The notes beneath the pieces were generated by a model. That model saw only the letters and a list, made by a program, of their open reading frames with translations, made no database searches and was not told the DNA's origin. Positions 17,626 to 27,049 of a DNA stretch of 64,000 bases are shown here, one piece after another. The position numbers and the translations under genes were made by a program. Origin of the DNA: Shewanella yunxiaonensis (GTDB lineage Bacteria; Pseudomonadota; Gammaproteobacteria; Enterobacterales; Shewanellaceae); contig NZ_CP073587.1 of the NCBI RefSeq assembly GCF_018223345.1, positions 3,284,001 through 3,348,000 on the forward strand, given 5' to 3'. Every line of letters begins with the position of its first letter. Position 1 is the stretch's first letter.

Positions 17626-18225
17626 CTTTTTGGTTGCAGACAGTTGCTCAACTCGCTGATTTATAAATATATAAAGGTTTGATGAGAACATACCCACTGC
17701 TATCGCAACAAGCGCCATAGTATAAAAACTGCTCTCAGTTTGCATGGTAATTGTTGATGCAACACCTTGCTTTTCTAAATGCGGCGCTACTATAGCTAAA
17801 ATCACGCCACTTTTAATTCCTACCCATGAAAACATTGCCATTAATCCTGAGGAAACAACTAATACGCCATGCTGTCCCCCTTTGACTCCCGCCATTAAAA
17901 TTCGAGCAATAGCACCTAAAGATCCCAAAAAGAAAGGGATGACTAAGAGCACTATCGCATTAAATGCTTGGTTGATTAATACAAAGGTCTCTTTATCTAT
18001 TTCATAGATACCGGGGTTTCGCAACGAGGCAAACATGAGTATTGAAAATGCAAACATGAATGTAAAAACCAAGTACATACTTTTCCTGAACTCCCTCTGC
18101 CGAGCATCATATTTTTCTCGGTCAAAGTGAATGTGTACAGTTTCTGAATTTGATGATTCGAGTTCCGTTTCTTTTTTTTGACTTTCGATATTTGGCATCT
18201 CAGTCACTTTGTTTTCTATAGTCAT
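17620..18225 (-). CDS. Cassette-encoded membrane protein, unknown function
   Basis: 201 residues. A charged N-terminal tail (1-45) is followed by about four membrane helices, with glycine-rich GSLGAIARIL and MFSWVGIKSGVILAI segments, and a short polar C-terminus. The stop codon forms part of an attC R'' box and another candidate attC lies 35 bases upstream of the ATG, so it occupies a complete gene cassette. The ribosome-binding site is unclear. No enzymatic motif is visible and I do not recognise the family. Confidence 0.75.
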   Translation of the reverse strand: MTIENKVTEMPNIESQKKETELESSNSETVHIHFDREKYDARQREFRKSMYLVFTFMFAFSILMFASLRNPGIYEIDKETFVLINQAFNAIVLLVIPFFLGSLGAIARILMAGVKGGQHGVLVVSSGLMAMFSWVGIKSGVILAIVAPHLEKQGVASTITMQTESSFYTMALVAIAVGMFSSNLYIFINQRVEQLSATKKP

Positions 18226-18260
18226 AAGTACTCATATCGATAATGGGCATAGCCCTAAAA

Positions 18261-18311
18261 TCATAACGCAACGGCGCGGTTTTCCGTGTCCGTTGCCGTG
18301 GCTTGTTTTGT
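18261..18311 (-). repeat. Candidate attC upstream of cassette 1
   Basis: On the minus strand an ACAAAAC...GTTATGA element encloses CCACGGCAACGG and CCGCGCCGTTG arms. The position directly before the 201-aa gene fits the end of a preceding cassette. It is shorter (51 bases) than typical attC sites and the R'' box is poor, so the call is tentative. Confidence 0.45.
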
Positions 18312-18338
18312 GAGTGACAGATTACGTAGGAGGTGCGC

Positions 18339-18467
18339 ATGATGATGGGCTATTTGACTTCCTTGTATCTGAACTCTCCGTATTCCGCCAACCTTGAGAA
18401 TGTTTGTTCCTCACTTGAAGCTGGCTGGCGGTGGCTGCGTGCAAGCTCGCTTCATCTGCGACGCTAA
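18339..18467 (+). CDS. Possible 42-aa ORF with strong ribosome-binding site
   Basis: AGGAGG at 18328-18333 sits five bases before ATG-ATG-ATG, opening a 42-codon frame (MMMGYLTSLYLNS to LHLRR). The Shine-Dalgarno match is the main evidence; there is no recognised domain, and the sequence lies opposite to the cassettes. It may be a leader, a decayed gene end or chance. Confidence 0.3.
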   Translation: MMMGYLTSLYLNSPYSANLENVCSSLEAGWRWLRASSLHLRR

Positions 18468-18983
18468 CGCTTCAAGCGTGCCTGAAAAAATCAAACTTCG
18501 CTAGACGGATTTGCGATATTAAAATAGGCTGTAATAATATACAGTATTTTATCGCTAACCTATTGTAATGGCGGCACAAAACATTTTATTAGTGCGCATG
18601 CGCATTTACCTTGTTGGACCAGTAAAAACGCGCACAGTTAACTATCTGTATACAAAGAACTTATCAGCATTCTGTTAAATATACTATCTGGAAAAACGCG
18701 CATGCGCGTTTTCCAAACCTATTATCTTACCCACAGTCTTTGTAATTACATGATTTTAATGATATTTATTCATGTTGAAATGTGAAAACGCGCACGAAGT
18801 TGGGATAAAAATCGCCATGATTTCAATATGACTGTATGCCTGTCCAGCTTTTAGGCATTTCAAAGAAGGACAACATTTGAGTGAAATTGATGAAAATTTC
18901 TAGGCGAGAAAGTCTGCGTTTGACTGCACCACAGACAACGAATCAACTCACTTTGGGGCAAAAATGTGTTAACCCGAAAATAC
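18468..18983. other. Gene-free AT-rich stretch of the island
   Basis: Apart from the AAAACGCGCA motif cluster no gene is supported. A 62-codon frame at 18881 runs into repeat copy C and has no coding signature. Confidence 0.5.
18592..18795. repeat. Cluster of AAAACGCGCA motifs with a 20-bp perfect palindrome
   Basis: AAAACGCGCATGCGCGTTTT (18693-18712) is a perfect palindrome. Its half AAAACGCGCA recurs at 18625 and 18785, each followed by C, and a related GTGCGCATGCGCATTT occurs at 18592. All are in an AT-rich, apparently gene-free stretch. They look like repeated protein-binding sites or iterons; no cognate gene is adjacent. Confidence 0.55.
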
Positions 18984-19265
18984 AGACAACACCAGTTCCC
19001 CTTCGGCACTGCCGAGGATGTTTAGACAATGGTGTAGCTAAGGCAAGGATGCCGAAGCGCGAAGGTTGAGCATCGCGAATGAGACAATGTCTCAAGTTTG
19101 TGAGCGCGAGGTGGGGATAGCTTTCAAGGATAGAAAACCGTGAATCCTGAGAGTCGCCATTTTCACCATAAAGCTGAGGACCTTTCAGCGCCGTGGGGGT
19201 TCCAAGGGGCGTAAGATGAGCATTGCCCCTTGACCGCAGTGTGAGCGCGAAAGCTCACGACTTTC
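18984..19265 (-). repeat. Island repeat, inverted copy C
   Basis: Read on the minus strand, it begins GAAAGTCGTGAGCTTTCGCG and continues through a CACACTGCGGTCAAGGGGC block like copy A, and ends AAGGGGAACTGGTGTTG. The middle differs from copies A and B. With copy A it forms inverted boundaries of the island between ppa and ssb. Confidence 0.65.
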
Positions 19266-19283
19266 CAATTTTGTTTAACCCAA

Positions 19284-19311
19284 TAAAAAAGTCACTGCAT
19301 TGCAGTGACTT
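19284..19311 (-). terminator. Rho-independent terminator of ssb
   Basis: AAGTCACTGCA/TGCAGTGACTT, an 11-base stem, followed on the minus strand by six T. It lies about 35 bases after the ssb stop. Confidence 0.92.
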
Positions 19312-19346
19312 TCCCATCAACCCTGAAAGGTGACAATCCCCTTATT

Positions 19347-19994
19347 TCAGAACGGGATATCATCATCCCAGCCATCATCCAGATCTGGAGTGTAGTTCTG
19401 TTGTGGCTGCTGCGGTTGCTGTTGTGGTTTCTGCTGCGGCTGCGGCGCTGGGCGCTGCTGTGACTGCGGCTTATTAGGCGCATAACCACTATTTTGCTGT
19501 GGCTGATAAGCTGGCGCAGCCTGCTGCGGTGCATATTGCTGCTGTGGTTGCTGTTGTGGTGCAGCGTACTGGTTGCCACCCTGAGGTGCACCAAAATTAC
19601 CACCGCCCATGTTGCCACCCTGCATTGGTGCGCCACCCTGATTCTGTGGGCGACCACCGAGCATCTGCATGCTGCCTTGCATATCGACCACGATCTCAGT
19701 GGTATAACGCTCCTGACCACTCTGATCTTTCCACTTACGGGTCTGCAAACGGCCTTCCAGATAAACCTGAGAACCTTTGCGCAGATATTCACCTGCCACT
19801 TCAGCCAGCTTGCCGAAAATTACCACACGGTGCCACTCGGTGCGTTCCTGCTGTTGTCCCTGCTGATCCTTCCAGGTATCACTGGTCGCGACGGTGATAT
19901 TTGCCACAGCATTGCCGTTTGGCATATAGCGCACCTCTGGGTCCTGCCCCAGATTGCCCACCAGAATTACCTTATTAACACCACGACTGGCCAT
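19347..19994 (-). CDS. ssb: Single-stranded DNA-binding protein
   Basis: 215 residues. The N-terminal OB-fold (about 1-110) starts with [17 protein letters not shown] and contains [13 protein letters not shown] long glycine-, proline- and glutamine-rich linker follows. The acidic tip DDDIPF that recruits repair and replication partners is intact. AGGAG precedes the ATG. The linker is longer than in E. coli SSB (178 aa). It lies downstream of the yajR-like gene in the same direction. Confidence 0.97.
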   Translation of the reverse strand: MASRGVNKVILVGNLGQDPEVRYMPNGNAVANITVATSDTWKDQQGQQQERTEWHRVVIFGKLAEVAGEYLRKGSQVYLEGRLQTRKWKDQSGQERYTTEIVVDMQGSMQMLGGRPQNQGGAPMQGGNMGGGNFGAPQGGNQYAAPQQQPQQQYAPQQAAPAYQPQQNSGYAPNKPQSQQRPAPQPQQKPQQQPQQPQQNYTPDLDDGWDDDIPF

Positions 19995-20030
19995 GAAAAT
20001 CTCCTGCGATTCTTAATCTTTACGTTGAGC

Positions 20031-21398
20031 TTAATTGGAAGAGCCTAGCACAGCTCGCGCCGCCGTTAAATCGAATTGATCGTTCACTTTGAGGTAGGCA
20101 ACCTTTTCCTCAAGCACGACAATAGCTTCGGCTACACCTTCCAATTGTGACAGCTTGGCGGCCATCTGTTGTGCCTGTTCACGGCCCTGTACCGCGGCTT
20201 CCAACGTGTAACTCTTGAGGATTTTTGGATTTTTCATGCCAAAGGTAAGGCCAAGCCACACCAACATCAGCACCACGGCGACGATAAATACGCCAGTAGA
20301 TCCCAACAGCTGATAAGCCCCGCCGCCGAACAGACCACCACAGAAAGCCCCTAAAAACTGGCTGGTAGAATAGACGCCCATGGCCGAGCCTTTAGCGCCC
20401 ATTGGGCAGAACTTGGAGATCAAGCTTGGTAACGACGCTTCCAGATAGTTGAAGCCGGTAAAGAATCCGATAATGGCAATGCTCAAGGCGACCAGACTGT
20501 GCGGCAGTGAAGCCATCAGGCACAAGGCGATGACCATGATCACCAAGGCAATCTGGAACATCTGTTTGGTATTTTGCCGTTTCACGCCAACGATGATCAT
20601 CGGCACCATTAACATAAAGGAACCGACAAATGCCGGGAAATACAGCATCCAGTGTTTCTCTTTCACCAGTCCGGCATCAACCAGATCCAGTGGCAGCGCC
20701 ACAAACACGGCGGTCAGCACTAGGTGCAACAAGAAGATACCAGCATCAAGACGGAACAACTGCGGATCTTTAAGCATTTGCAGCAGCTTGCCGGTTTGCG
20801 CCAGCGTGTCTCCGGCAGGCGCATGCCGCACCGGATTGGGCACTAATAGCTGCATGATCACCATGCCGACAATCGCCAGCACACCAGTAAGCGCGAATAA
20901 ACCGCTAAGTCCCAGATGTTGTGCCACTACCGGCCCCACCAACAAGGCCACAGCAAAGGAACCACCGATACACATGCCGATGATTGCCATGACTTTGGTG
21001 CGCTGTTCGTCGCGAGTCAGATCAGCAGCCAGTGCCAGCACCGCGGCGGCAATCGCGCCCATGCCTTGTATCGCACGACCAGCGACAACGCCATAGATGC
21101 TGGTAGACATTGCCGCCACCACGCTACCGATAGCGAATAATACCAGGCCACCGAGGATCACCGGCTTGCGGCCGATTTTATCGGACAGAATCCCCATTGG
21201 GATCTGCAACAGTGCCTGGGTCAGACCGTAGGCACCAATGGCGATACCTACCCATAGTGGAGAAAATCCTTGCAGATGTTGTCCGTATAACGCGAACACC
21301 GGCATGATCATAAATAAGCCCAGCATGCGTAATCCAAATACGCCGGCTAGGGAGAAGGCGACTCTTTTCTCAGTTCCGGAAAGTCCAGCATTGGCCAT
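20031..21398 (-). CDS. yajR: YajR-type major facilitator transporter
   Basis: 455 residues with 12 membrane helices and the MFS signature GILSDKIGRKPVI between helices 2 and 3. A cytosolic C-terminal extension (about 395-455, EGVAEAIVVLEEKVAYLKV) matches the small ferredoxin-like YAM domain that defines YajR, whose E. coli member is almost the same length. It is an inner-membrane proton-driven exporter; substrate unknown. The ssb gene lies 36 bases downstream on the same strand, and uvrA is nearby, an order I recall from Shewanella chromosomes. Confidence 0.88.
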   Translation of the reverse strand: MANAGLSGTEKRVAFSLAGVFGLRMLGLFMIMPVFALYGQHLQGFSPLWVGIAIGAYGLTQALLQIPMGILSDKIGRKPVILGGLVLFAIGSVVAAMSTSIYGVVAGRAIQGMGAIAAAVLALAADLTRDEQRTKVMAIIGMCIGGSFAVALLVGPVVAQHLGLSGLFALTGVLAIVGMVIMQLLVPNPVRHAPAGDTLAQTGKLLQMLKDPQLFRLDAGIFLLHLVLTAVFVALPLDLVDAGLVKEKHWMLYFPAFVGSFMLMVPMIIVGVKRQNTKQMFQIALVIMVIALCLMASLPHSLVALSIAIIGFFTGFNYLEASLPSLISKFCPMGAKGSAMGVYSTSQFLGAFCGGLFGGGAYQLLGSTGVFIVAVVLMLVWLGLTFGMKNPKILKSYTLEAAVQGREQAQQMAAKLSQLEGVAEAIVVLEEKVAYLKVNDQFDLTAARAVLGSSN

Positions 21399-21621
21399 GT
21401 AGTTGTTGCCCTGAGTTCAGTTTTATTTAAGGAAACGCAGTTTAACACGAAGCCTTTTTTTCACCCAAAGGGAAATCCCCCTGCGTGGGATCATCATTCA
21501 AAGACTGAAGATAAATTAGCGACATATCAAAAACATAGTGGGATTAAATTGCGTTAATGTTACCAATGACAGCAAAGTCGCAGTACTAGGCTGATTTTAT
21601 GAGCAAAAGCGCTGGGTTATA

Positions 21622-21650
21622 AACAAAACACCCGCTAAGTAGCGGGTGTT
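21622..21650 (-). terminator. Rho-independent terminator of the OYE gene
   Basis: AACACCCGCT/AGCGGGTGTT stem with a four-base loop; on the minus strand TTTTG and further T follow. It lies 10 bases after the stop at 21660. Confidence 0.88.
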
Positions 21651-21659
21651 GGTGACAAC

Positions 21660-22775
21660 TTATTGTGCCGAACCAGTGCCTGGACCACGGTAACGTGACA
21701 ACCAGTAAGCGTATTGATCCGGCAATACTGACGCTGGTTTTTCGATCCCCAGGGCTTGGGCAATCTGCATCGGATAATGCGGATTGGCAAGATGGGCACG
21801 CCCGATCATCGCCAGTTCAATCTGCTTATCAGCGATCGCTTTTTCAGCGGTGCGCGGATCATCAATACACCAGCTAGTGGCGACCGGCAGTTCGGCTTCA
21901 CGTCCGACCTTGGCAGCAATCGGGACCATAAAACCCGACGCCCAAGGGACTTTGGCATTCTGAGTTGAGAAGCCCATGCTGACGTTCAGCATATCCAAAC
22001 CCGCATGTTTGAACTGACGCACCAACTCAATAGATTCCGCCAAGGTTTCTTCGTCATGACCATCAAACTCGATCACGCCAAAACGCGCCGTCAACGGCAG
22101 ATGCTCAGGCCAGACTTGGCGCACCGCTTGTAGAGTTTCCAGCAGGAAGCGACTACGACCAGCAAAATTCCCCCCGTAGGCATCGGTGCGTTGATTGGCT
22201 GCACGGGAGAAAAAGCTTTGTGCCAGATAGCCGTGGGCAAAATGCAGTTCCAGCCATTCAAAACCGGCCGCTAATGCTCGCTGGGCCGCGGCGACAAAGT
22301 CCGCTTGTACCCGTTGAATATCGGCAACAGTCATCGCCTTCGGCACCTTGGGCAAGCCGCCGCCAAAAGCGATGGCTGACGGAGCAATGGTATCCCAGCC
22401 GTTGGGCTGATCAGATGGGATATGGTCATCACCTTCCCATGGACGATTGGCGCTGGCTTTACGGCCAGCATGACCTATCTGAATACCGGGCACGGCACCG
22501 CCGGCTTTAATGGCCCTGGCAACACGCGCCATGCCCTGGATCTGGCCATCTTCCCATAAACCAGTACAGGCTGGGGTAATGCGGCCTTCAGGCGACACGC
22601 CGGTGGCTTCAACAATGACCAGTCCAGCGCCACCACGGGCAATCGATGCGTAATGTGCTTCGTGCCAGTCAGTGGTGTAACCGTTGACAGCGCTGTACTG
22701 ACACATAGGCGGCACAGCAATGCGGTTGCGCAGTGTCACCCCTTTAAGGGTATAAGGCGTAAAAATTGCGGTCAT
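21660..22775 (-). CDS. Old-yellow-enzyme family NADH:flavin oxidoreductase (YqjM/XenA type)
   Basis: 371 residues forming a single FMN-binding TIM barrel. Features of the YqjM-like subclass are visible: PPMCQYSA with the redox-tuning cysteine, HAHGYLAQSFF-like LHFAHGYLAQ, and the FMN-phosphate segment MIGRAHLANPHYP. These enzymes reduce activated C=C bonds of enones, nitro compounds or electrophiles. The divergent LysR gene at 22884 and a palindrome between them suggest local regulation. The ATG at 22775 has weak AGGTAA upstream. Confidence 0.92.
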   Translation of the reverse strand: MTAIFTPYTLKGVTLRNRIAVPPMCQYSAVNGYTTDWHEAHYASIARGGAGLVIVEATGVSPEGRITPACTGLWEDGQIQGMARVARAIKAGGAVPGIQIGHAGRKASANRPWEGDDHIPSDQPNGWDTIAPSAIAFGGGLPKVPKAMTVADIQRVQADFVAAAQRALAAGFEWLELHFAHGYLAQSFFSRAANQRTDAYGGNFAGRSRFLLETLQAVRQVWPEHLPLTARFGVIEFDGHDEETLAESIELVRQFKHAGLDMLNVSMGFSTQNAKVPWASGFMVPIAAKVGREAELPVATSWCIDDPRTAEKAIADKQIELAMIGRAHLANPHYPMQIAQALGIEKPASVLPDQYAYWLSRYRGPGTGSAQ

Positions 22776-22827
22776 AATTACCTCATCAACTCGTGCAATA
22801 TGAACAATATGATTGCCACAGTCTAAG

Positions 22828-22839
22828 TAGTTGCAACTA
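22828..22839. promoter_or_regulatory. Palindrome between OYE and LysR genes
   Basis: TAGTTGCAACTA is a perfect 12-base palindrome with the T-N-A symmetry typical of LysR operators, located midway in the divergent promoter region. Confidence 0.45.
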
Positions 22840-22883
22840 TAATTTGAACCAACATGTAATTATGGTTTTGATAATTTTTACTT

Positions 22884-23780
22884 ATGATTAATCCGCAGTG
22901 GCTGCAAACTTTTACGGTACTGAGTGAAATGAAAAACTTCACCCGCACCGCCGAACGGCTCGGAATTACGCAGGCAGCGGTCAGCCAGCAAATGCGACTG
23001 TTAGAACAGCAATTCGGCCACTTACTGGCACGCCGTGGCCGCGAGATGGCGCTGACCCCAGCTGGGGTGGCACTGCTGCAATATCAACGAGAAGTAGAGA
23101 ACGCTGAAAACCGTCTGCAAATGCGTTTAACCGAAGCGGAAGCCACCTGCGGCGACGTTGGCATTGTCTCCCCCGGCAGCATCGGTCTGCGTTTGTATCC
23201 GTTACTGTTAGAGTTACAACAGCAACATGCCGGACTGGTGCTCCGTCACCGCTTTGCGCCCGATCCTGAAGTACTGGAAGTGGTGCTCAGTAATAAATAC
23301 GAGCTGGGTTTAACCAGTACCAAACCGGATGATCCGCGCCTCAGCGCCAGCCGTTTTACCGAAGAACCATTGGAACTGGTTATCCCTGCCGACAAAACGG
23401 TGGATAGCTGGCAGGATTTAATGCAGCTGGGTTTTATCGACCATCCTGATGGCAGGGCAATGGCGACTCGGCTGTTAAGTCGCTGCTTTCCGGGCAATCC
23501 TGGTATTAGCAGTTTACCCATCACCGGCTTCAGCAATCAGGTCAGCCTGCTACTAGAACCGGTGGCCAGAGGCTTAGGATTCACTGTGTTACCGCACTTC
23601 GCGCGAATATCATTCGCCAAACAACCGGCCATCAAGGTAGTAGAAACGCCGGTAGCTGTGGTTGATACCCTGTGGCTAATCCACCGCCAGGAATGGCCGT
23701 TGTCGAGCCGTGCCGAAAAAGTCGTGGCGTACCTGCGACAAGCACTTTGCGGTTCCGTTAACACTACGGAACCAACCTAG
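22884..23780 (+). CDS. LysR-family transcriptional regulator
   Basis: 298 residues. The N-terminal helix-turn-helix is clear (MKNFTRTAERLGITQAAVSQ, about 15-34) and is followed by a substrate-binding domain of the usual length. It is divergent from the OYE-family reductase gene with 108 bases between, so it probably controls that gene in response to an electrophile or aromatic compound; this is inference from arrangement. A small hairpin follows the stop. Confidence 0.92.
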   Translation: MINPQWLQTFTVLSEMKNFTRTAERLGITQAAVSQQMRLLEQQFGHLLARRGREMALTPAGVALLQYQREVENAENRLQMRLTEAEATCGDVGIVSPGSIGLRLYPLLLELQQQHAGLVLRHRFAPDPEVLEVVLSNKYELGLTSTKPDDPRLSASRFTEEPLELVIPADKTVDSWQDLMQLGFIDHPDGRAMATRLLSRCFPGNPGISSLPITGFSNQVSLLLEPVARGLGFTVLPHFARISFAKQPAIKVVETPVAVVDTLWLIHRQEWPLSSRAEKVVAYLRQALCGSVNTTEPT

Positions 23781-23809
23781 AAAACCCCTAATTCATCAGG
23801 GTTTTATTG
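23781..23809 (+). terminator. Rho-independent terminator of the LysR gene
   Basis: AAAACCC/GGGTTTT stem directly after the stop codon, followed by ATTGT; short but well placed. Confidence 0.6.
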
Positions 23810-23923
23810 TCATCGCACGGTGCTTTACACGCAGGTTAAAAAGCTGACAATCACTAGGAGTCGACGGTAATTTATGCGATACTGATCGTCTTTTTCTTCG
23901 GTCAGCAATCAGCAATTTCAGAG

Positions 23924-26749
23924 ATGGATAAGATAGAAATCCGCGGTGCTCGCACCCATAACCTGAAAAATATCAATCTCACGATTCCCCGGGATAAATT
24001 GATTGTTATCACTGGGTTATCTGGCTCCGGTAAGTCCTCGCTGGCGTTTGATACGCTCTATGCAGAAGGCCAACGCCGTTATGTGGAATCCCTGTCAGCG
24101 TACGCGCGCCAGTTCCTGAGTCTGATGGAAAAGCCCGATGTGGATCATATCGAAGGGCTGAGCCCGGCGATCTCCATTGAGCAGAAATCTACCTCGCATA
24201 ACCCGCGCTCTACCGTCGGTACCATTACCGAAGTGTACGATTACCTGCGCTTGCTTTATGCGCGTGTTGGCGAACCACGGTGTCCTACCCATGGCGAGCC
24301 ACTGGCGGCACAAACGGTGAGTCAGATGGTGGATCAGGTGCTGGCGTTGCCCGAAGGCGAACGCATGATGCTGCTGGCGCCGGTGGTGCAAGCTCGTAAA
24401 GGTGAGCACGTCAAACTGCTGCAGAATCTGGCGGCCCAGGGCTATATCCGCGCCCGTATTGATGGTGAAGTCTGTGATCTTTCCGATCCACCAGAGCTGG
24501 AACTGCAAATAAAACACACCATCGAAGTGGTAGTAGACCGCTTCAAAGTGCGTGCCGATCTGCAACAGCGGCTGGCCGAGTCCTTTGAAACCGCGCTGGA
24601 ACTCTCAGGCGGCATTGCCACAGTTGTCAGCATGGATCACACCGATGCGGCGCCGCTGCTGTTCTCGGCTAACTTCGCCTGTAGCCAGTGTGGTTACTCC
24701 ATGGCGGAGCTGGAACCGCGACTGTTCTCTTTCAACAATCCCGCCGGTGCCTGTCCGACCTGTGATGGTCTGGGCGTACAGCAATTTTTTGATCCGGACC
24801 GGGTCGTCACTAACGATGAACTGTCGCTGGCCGGCGGCGCTATCCGTGGCTGGGATCGACGTAACTTTTATTACTTCCAGATGCTGACTTCTCTGGCAGA
24901 GCACTATCATTTCAAAGTGGAAACCCCATTTTGCGAGTTGACCGACAAAGTCCGCGATATTGTGCTTTATGGCTCCGGAGACGAGAAAATTGCCTTCCGC
25001 TATATCAATGATCGTGGCGATGTGGTGATACGCAACCATCCATTTGAAGGCATCCTCAACAACATGGACCGCCGCTACCGCGAGACCGAATCCAATGCGG
25101 TGCGTGAAGAGTTGGCAAAATACATCAGTAACCGTCCGTGTAAAACCTGTGGCGGCTCGCGTTTGCGTGAAGAAGCACGCAATGTGTTTATTGGTGATGT
25201 CAGCCTGCCGCAACTGACCGACTGGTCTATCGGCCATGCCAGCCGTTACTTTGCCGAACTGAAATTTGATGGTCAGAAAGCTCAAATCGCCGAAAAAGTG
25301 CTGAAAGAGATCCATGACCGCCTGGGCTTTCTGGTGAATGTTGGCCTGAACTATCTGTCACTGTCACGCTCTGCAGACACGCTTTCGGGCGGTGAAGCGC
25401 AGCGTATTCGACTGGCCAGTCAGATTGGTGCCGGTCTGGTAGGCGTAATGTATGTGCTGGATGAACCGTCTATTGGCTTACATCAGCGCGATAACGAGCG
25501 ACTGCTGAGCACCCTGACCCATCTGCGCGATCTCGGTAACACTGTGATTGTGGTAGAACACGACGAAGATGCTATCCGCTGCGCCGATTACATTGTGGAC
25601 ATCGGTCCCGGTGCCGGCGTGCATGGCGGCGAAGTGATCTGCGCTGGTGACCTCGGCACTATCATGCAATGTGAGCAGTCACTTACCGGACAATACCTTT
25701 CAGGCAAGCAGACTATTACGGTACCTGGGCCGCGCACCGTGTGTGACCCGAATAAAATGATCAAGCTGTATGGTGCCCGTGGCAATAACCTCAAAAATGT
25801 TAATCTGGAGATCCCGATTGGCTTGCTGACCTGCATCACCGGGGTGTCTGGTTCTGGGAAATCGACGCTGATCAACGATACTTTTTTCCGTATCGCCCAT
25901 AAGATGCTGAACGGTGCCACGGTCAACGAACCGGCACCTTATGATCGCGTCGAAGGCATGGAACTCTGCGACAAAGTCGTGGATATCGACCAGAGCCCGA
26001 TTGGCCGGACACCGCGTTCTAATCCGGCGACTTACACTGGCATTTTCACTCCCATCCGCGAGCTGTTTTCCGGCACGCAGGAAGCCCGGACCCGCGGTTA
26101 TCAGCCGGGTCGTTTCTCCTTTAACGTGAAGGGTGGTCGCTGTGAAGCCTGTCAGGGTGACGGCTTAATTAAGGTGGAGATGCACTTTCTGCCAGATGTT
26201 TATGTGCCCTGTGACGTCTGTAAAGGCAAACGTTACAACCGCGAAACGCTGGAAGTGAAATACAAGGGCAAAAGCATTCACGAAGTGCTGAATATGACGG
26301 TAGAGGAAGCCCGTACTTTCTTTGATGCCGTGCCAGCCATTGCCCGTAAACTGCAAACGCTGATGGACGTCGGATTGTCTTATGTGCAGCTTGGACAAAG
26401 TGCCACCACCTTGTCGGGCGGTGAAGCGCAGCGGGTGAAGTTAGCCAAAGAGTTGTCAAAACGCGACACCGGCCAGACCCTGTACATTCTGGACGAACCC
26501 ACCACCGGCCTGCATTTTGCGGATATTCAGATGCTACTGGACGTACTGCATAAGCTGAAAGCCCAGGGCAATACCATTGTGGTGATTGAGCACAATCTGG
26601 ACGTGATTAAAACAGCTGACTGGATTGTTGACTTAGGGCCAGAAGGCGGCTCAGGCGGCGGCACCATTCTGGTAGCCGGCACCCCGGAACAGGTGGCCGA
26701 ACATGCGGAATCACATACCGCGCGCTTCCTCAAGGCACTGCTGAAATAG
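23924..26749 (+). CDS. uvrA: Excinuclease ABC subunit A
   Basis: 941 residues, the usual UvrA length. It is a damage-recognition ATPase for nucleotide excision repair working with UvrB and UvrC. Two ABC modules are complete: Walker [10 protein letters not shown] (about 31-39) and GVSGSGKST (about 640), signatures LSGGEAQRI and LSGGEAQRV, and two Walker B boxes followed by DEP. Zinc motifs CSQC...CPTC and CEAC...CDVC are present. The start has a poor ribosome-binding site (CAGAG). I found no CTGT-N8-ACAG SOS box in the 140 bases upstream. Confidence 0.98.
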   Translation: MDKIEIRGARTHNLKNINLTIPRDKLIVITGLSGSGKSSLAFDTLYAEGQRRYVESLSAYARQFLSLMEKPDVDHIEGLSPAISIEQKSTSHNPRSTVGTITEVYDYLRLLYARVGEPRCPTHGEPLAAQTVSQMVDQVLALPEGERMMLLAPVVQARKGEHVKLLQNLAAQGYIRARIDGEVCDLSDPPELELQIKHTIEVVVDRFKVRADLQQRLAESFETALELSGGIATVVSMDHTDAAPLLFSANFACSQCGYSMAELEPRLFSFNNPAGACPTCDGLGVQQFFDPDRVVTNDELSLAGGAIRGWDRRNFYYFQMLTSLAEHYHFKVETPFCELTDKVRDIVLYGSGDEKIAFRYINDRGDVVIRNHPFEGILNNMDRRYRETESNAVREELAKYISNRPCKTCGGSRLREEARNVFIGDVSLPQLTDWSIGHASRYFAELKFDGQKAQIAEKVLKEIHDRLGFLVNVGLNYLSLSRSADTLSGGEAQRIRLASQIGAGLVGVMYVLDEPSIGLHQRDNERLLSTLTHLRDLGNTVIVVEHDEDAIRCADYIVDIGPGAGVHGGEVICAGDLGTIMQCEQSLTGQYLSGKQTITVPGPRTVCDPNKMIKLYGARGNNLKNVNLEIPIGLLTCITGVSGSGKSTLINDTFFRIAHKMLNGATVNEPAPYDRVEGMELCDKVVDIDQSPIGRTPRSNPATYTGIFTPIRELFSGTQEARTRGYQPGRFSFNVKGGRCEACQGDGLIKVEMHFLPDVYVPCDVCKGKRYNRETLEVKYKGKSIHEVLNMTVEEARTFFDAVPAIARKLQTLMDVGLSYVQLGQSATTLSGGEAQRVKLAKELSKRDTGQTLYILDEPTTGLHFADIQMLLDVLHKLKAQGNTIVVIEHNLDVIKTADWIVDLGPEGGSGGGTILVAGTPEQVAEHAESHTARFLKALLK

Positions 26750-26764
26750 TTCGCAAGAAGACCA

Positions 26765-26791
26765 CAAAGGGCCCAAATTTAGGGCCTTTTG
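26765..26791 (+). terminator. Rho-independent terminator of uvrA
   Basis: AAAGG(G)CCC pairs with GGGCCTTT across a seven-base loop with one bulged G, followed by T-rich sequence. Confidence 0.8.
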
Positions 26792-26948
26792 TTTTGATCA
26801 CAAGGTGTTCATGCGTCCCGCGATTATCAGCATTGCGGCATCGAGATTGCAAAGTGTTAACGTGGAACAAGTATTATTTTTCTACAGACTTGTGACGAAA
26901 TTACACTATACTTTTCGAACAGCGCTGGATATTTGTTGCGCATAGCGT

Positions 26949-26954
26949 TATAAT
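26949..26954 (+). promoter_or_regulatory. Possible -10 element of deaD
   Basis: Perfect TATAAT, but no convincing -35 hexamer at 16-18 bases upstream; it would give a leader of about 90 bases. Confidence 0.35.
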
Positions 26955-27049
26955 CCGCCGCTTTTAAAATGGGAAGTCAACGCGGGGTTGATTTTCCTGC
27001 TGTAAAATTCTTTTTTGCGTTTTCAACGCACCCACAAGGCTACAATTCA

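Noticed and set aside
18592..18795. CRISPR array
   Set aside because: Motifs are only 10-20 bases, irregularly spaced and in different orientations, and no cas gene is present.
18881..19069. 62-codon frame entering repeat copy C
   Set aside because: No coding signature; its second half is repeat sequence seen inverted in copy A.
23800..23923. SOS/LexA box upstream of uvrA
   Set aside because: No CTGT-N8-ACAG or close variant was found in this interval.
24605..25315. 236-codon frame antisense to uvrA
   Set aside because: It lies wholly inside a highly conserved gene; length is explained by codon bias of the sense strand, and the product has no recognisable features.
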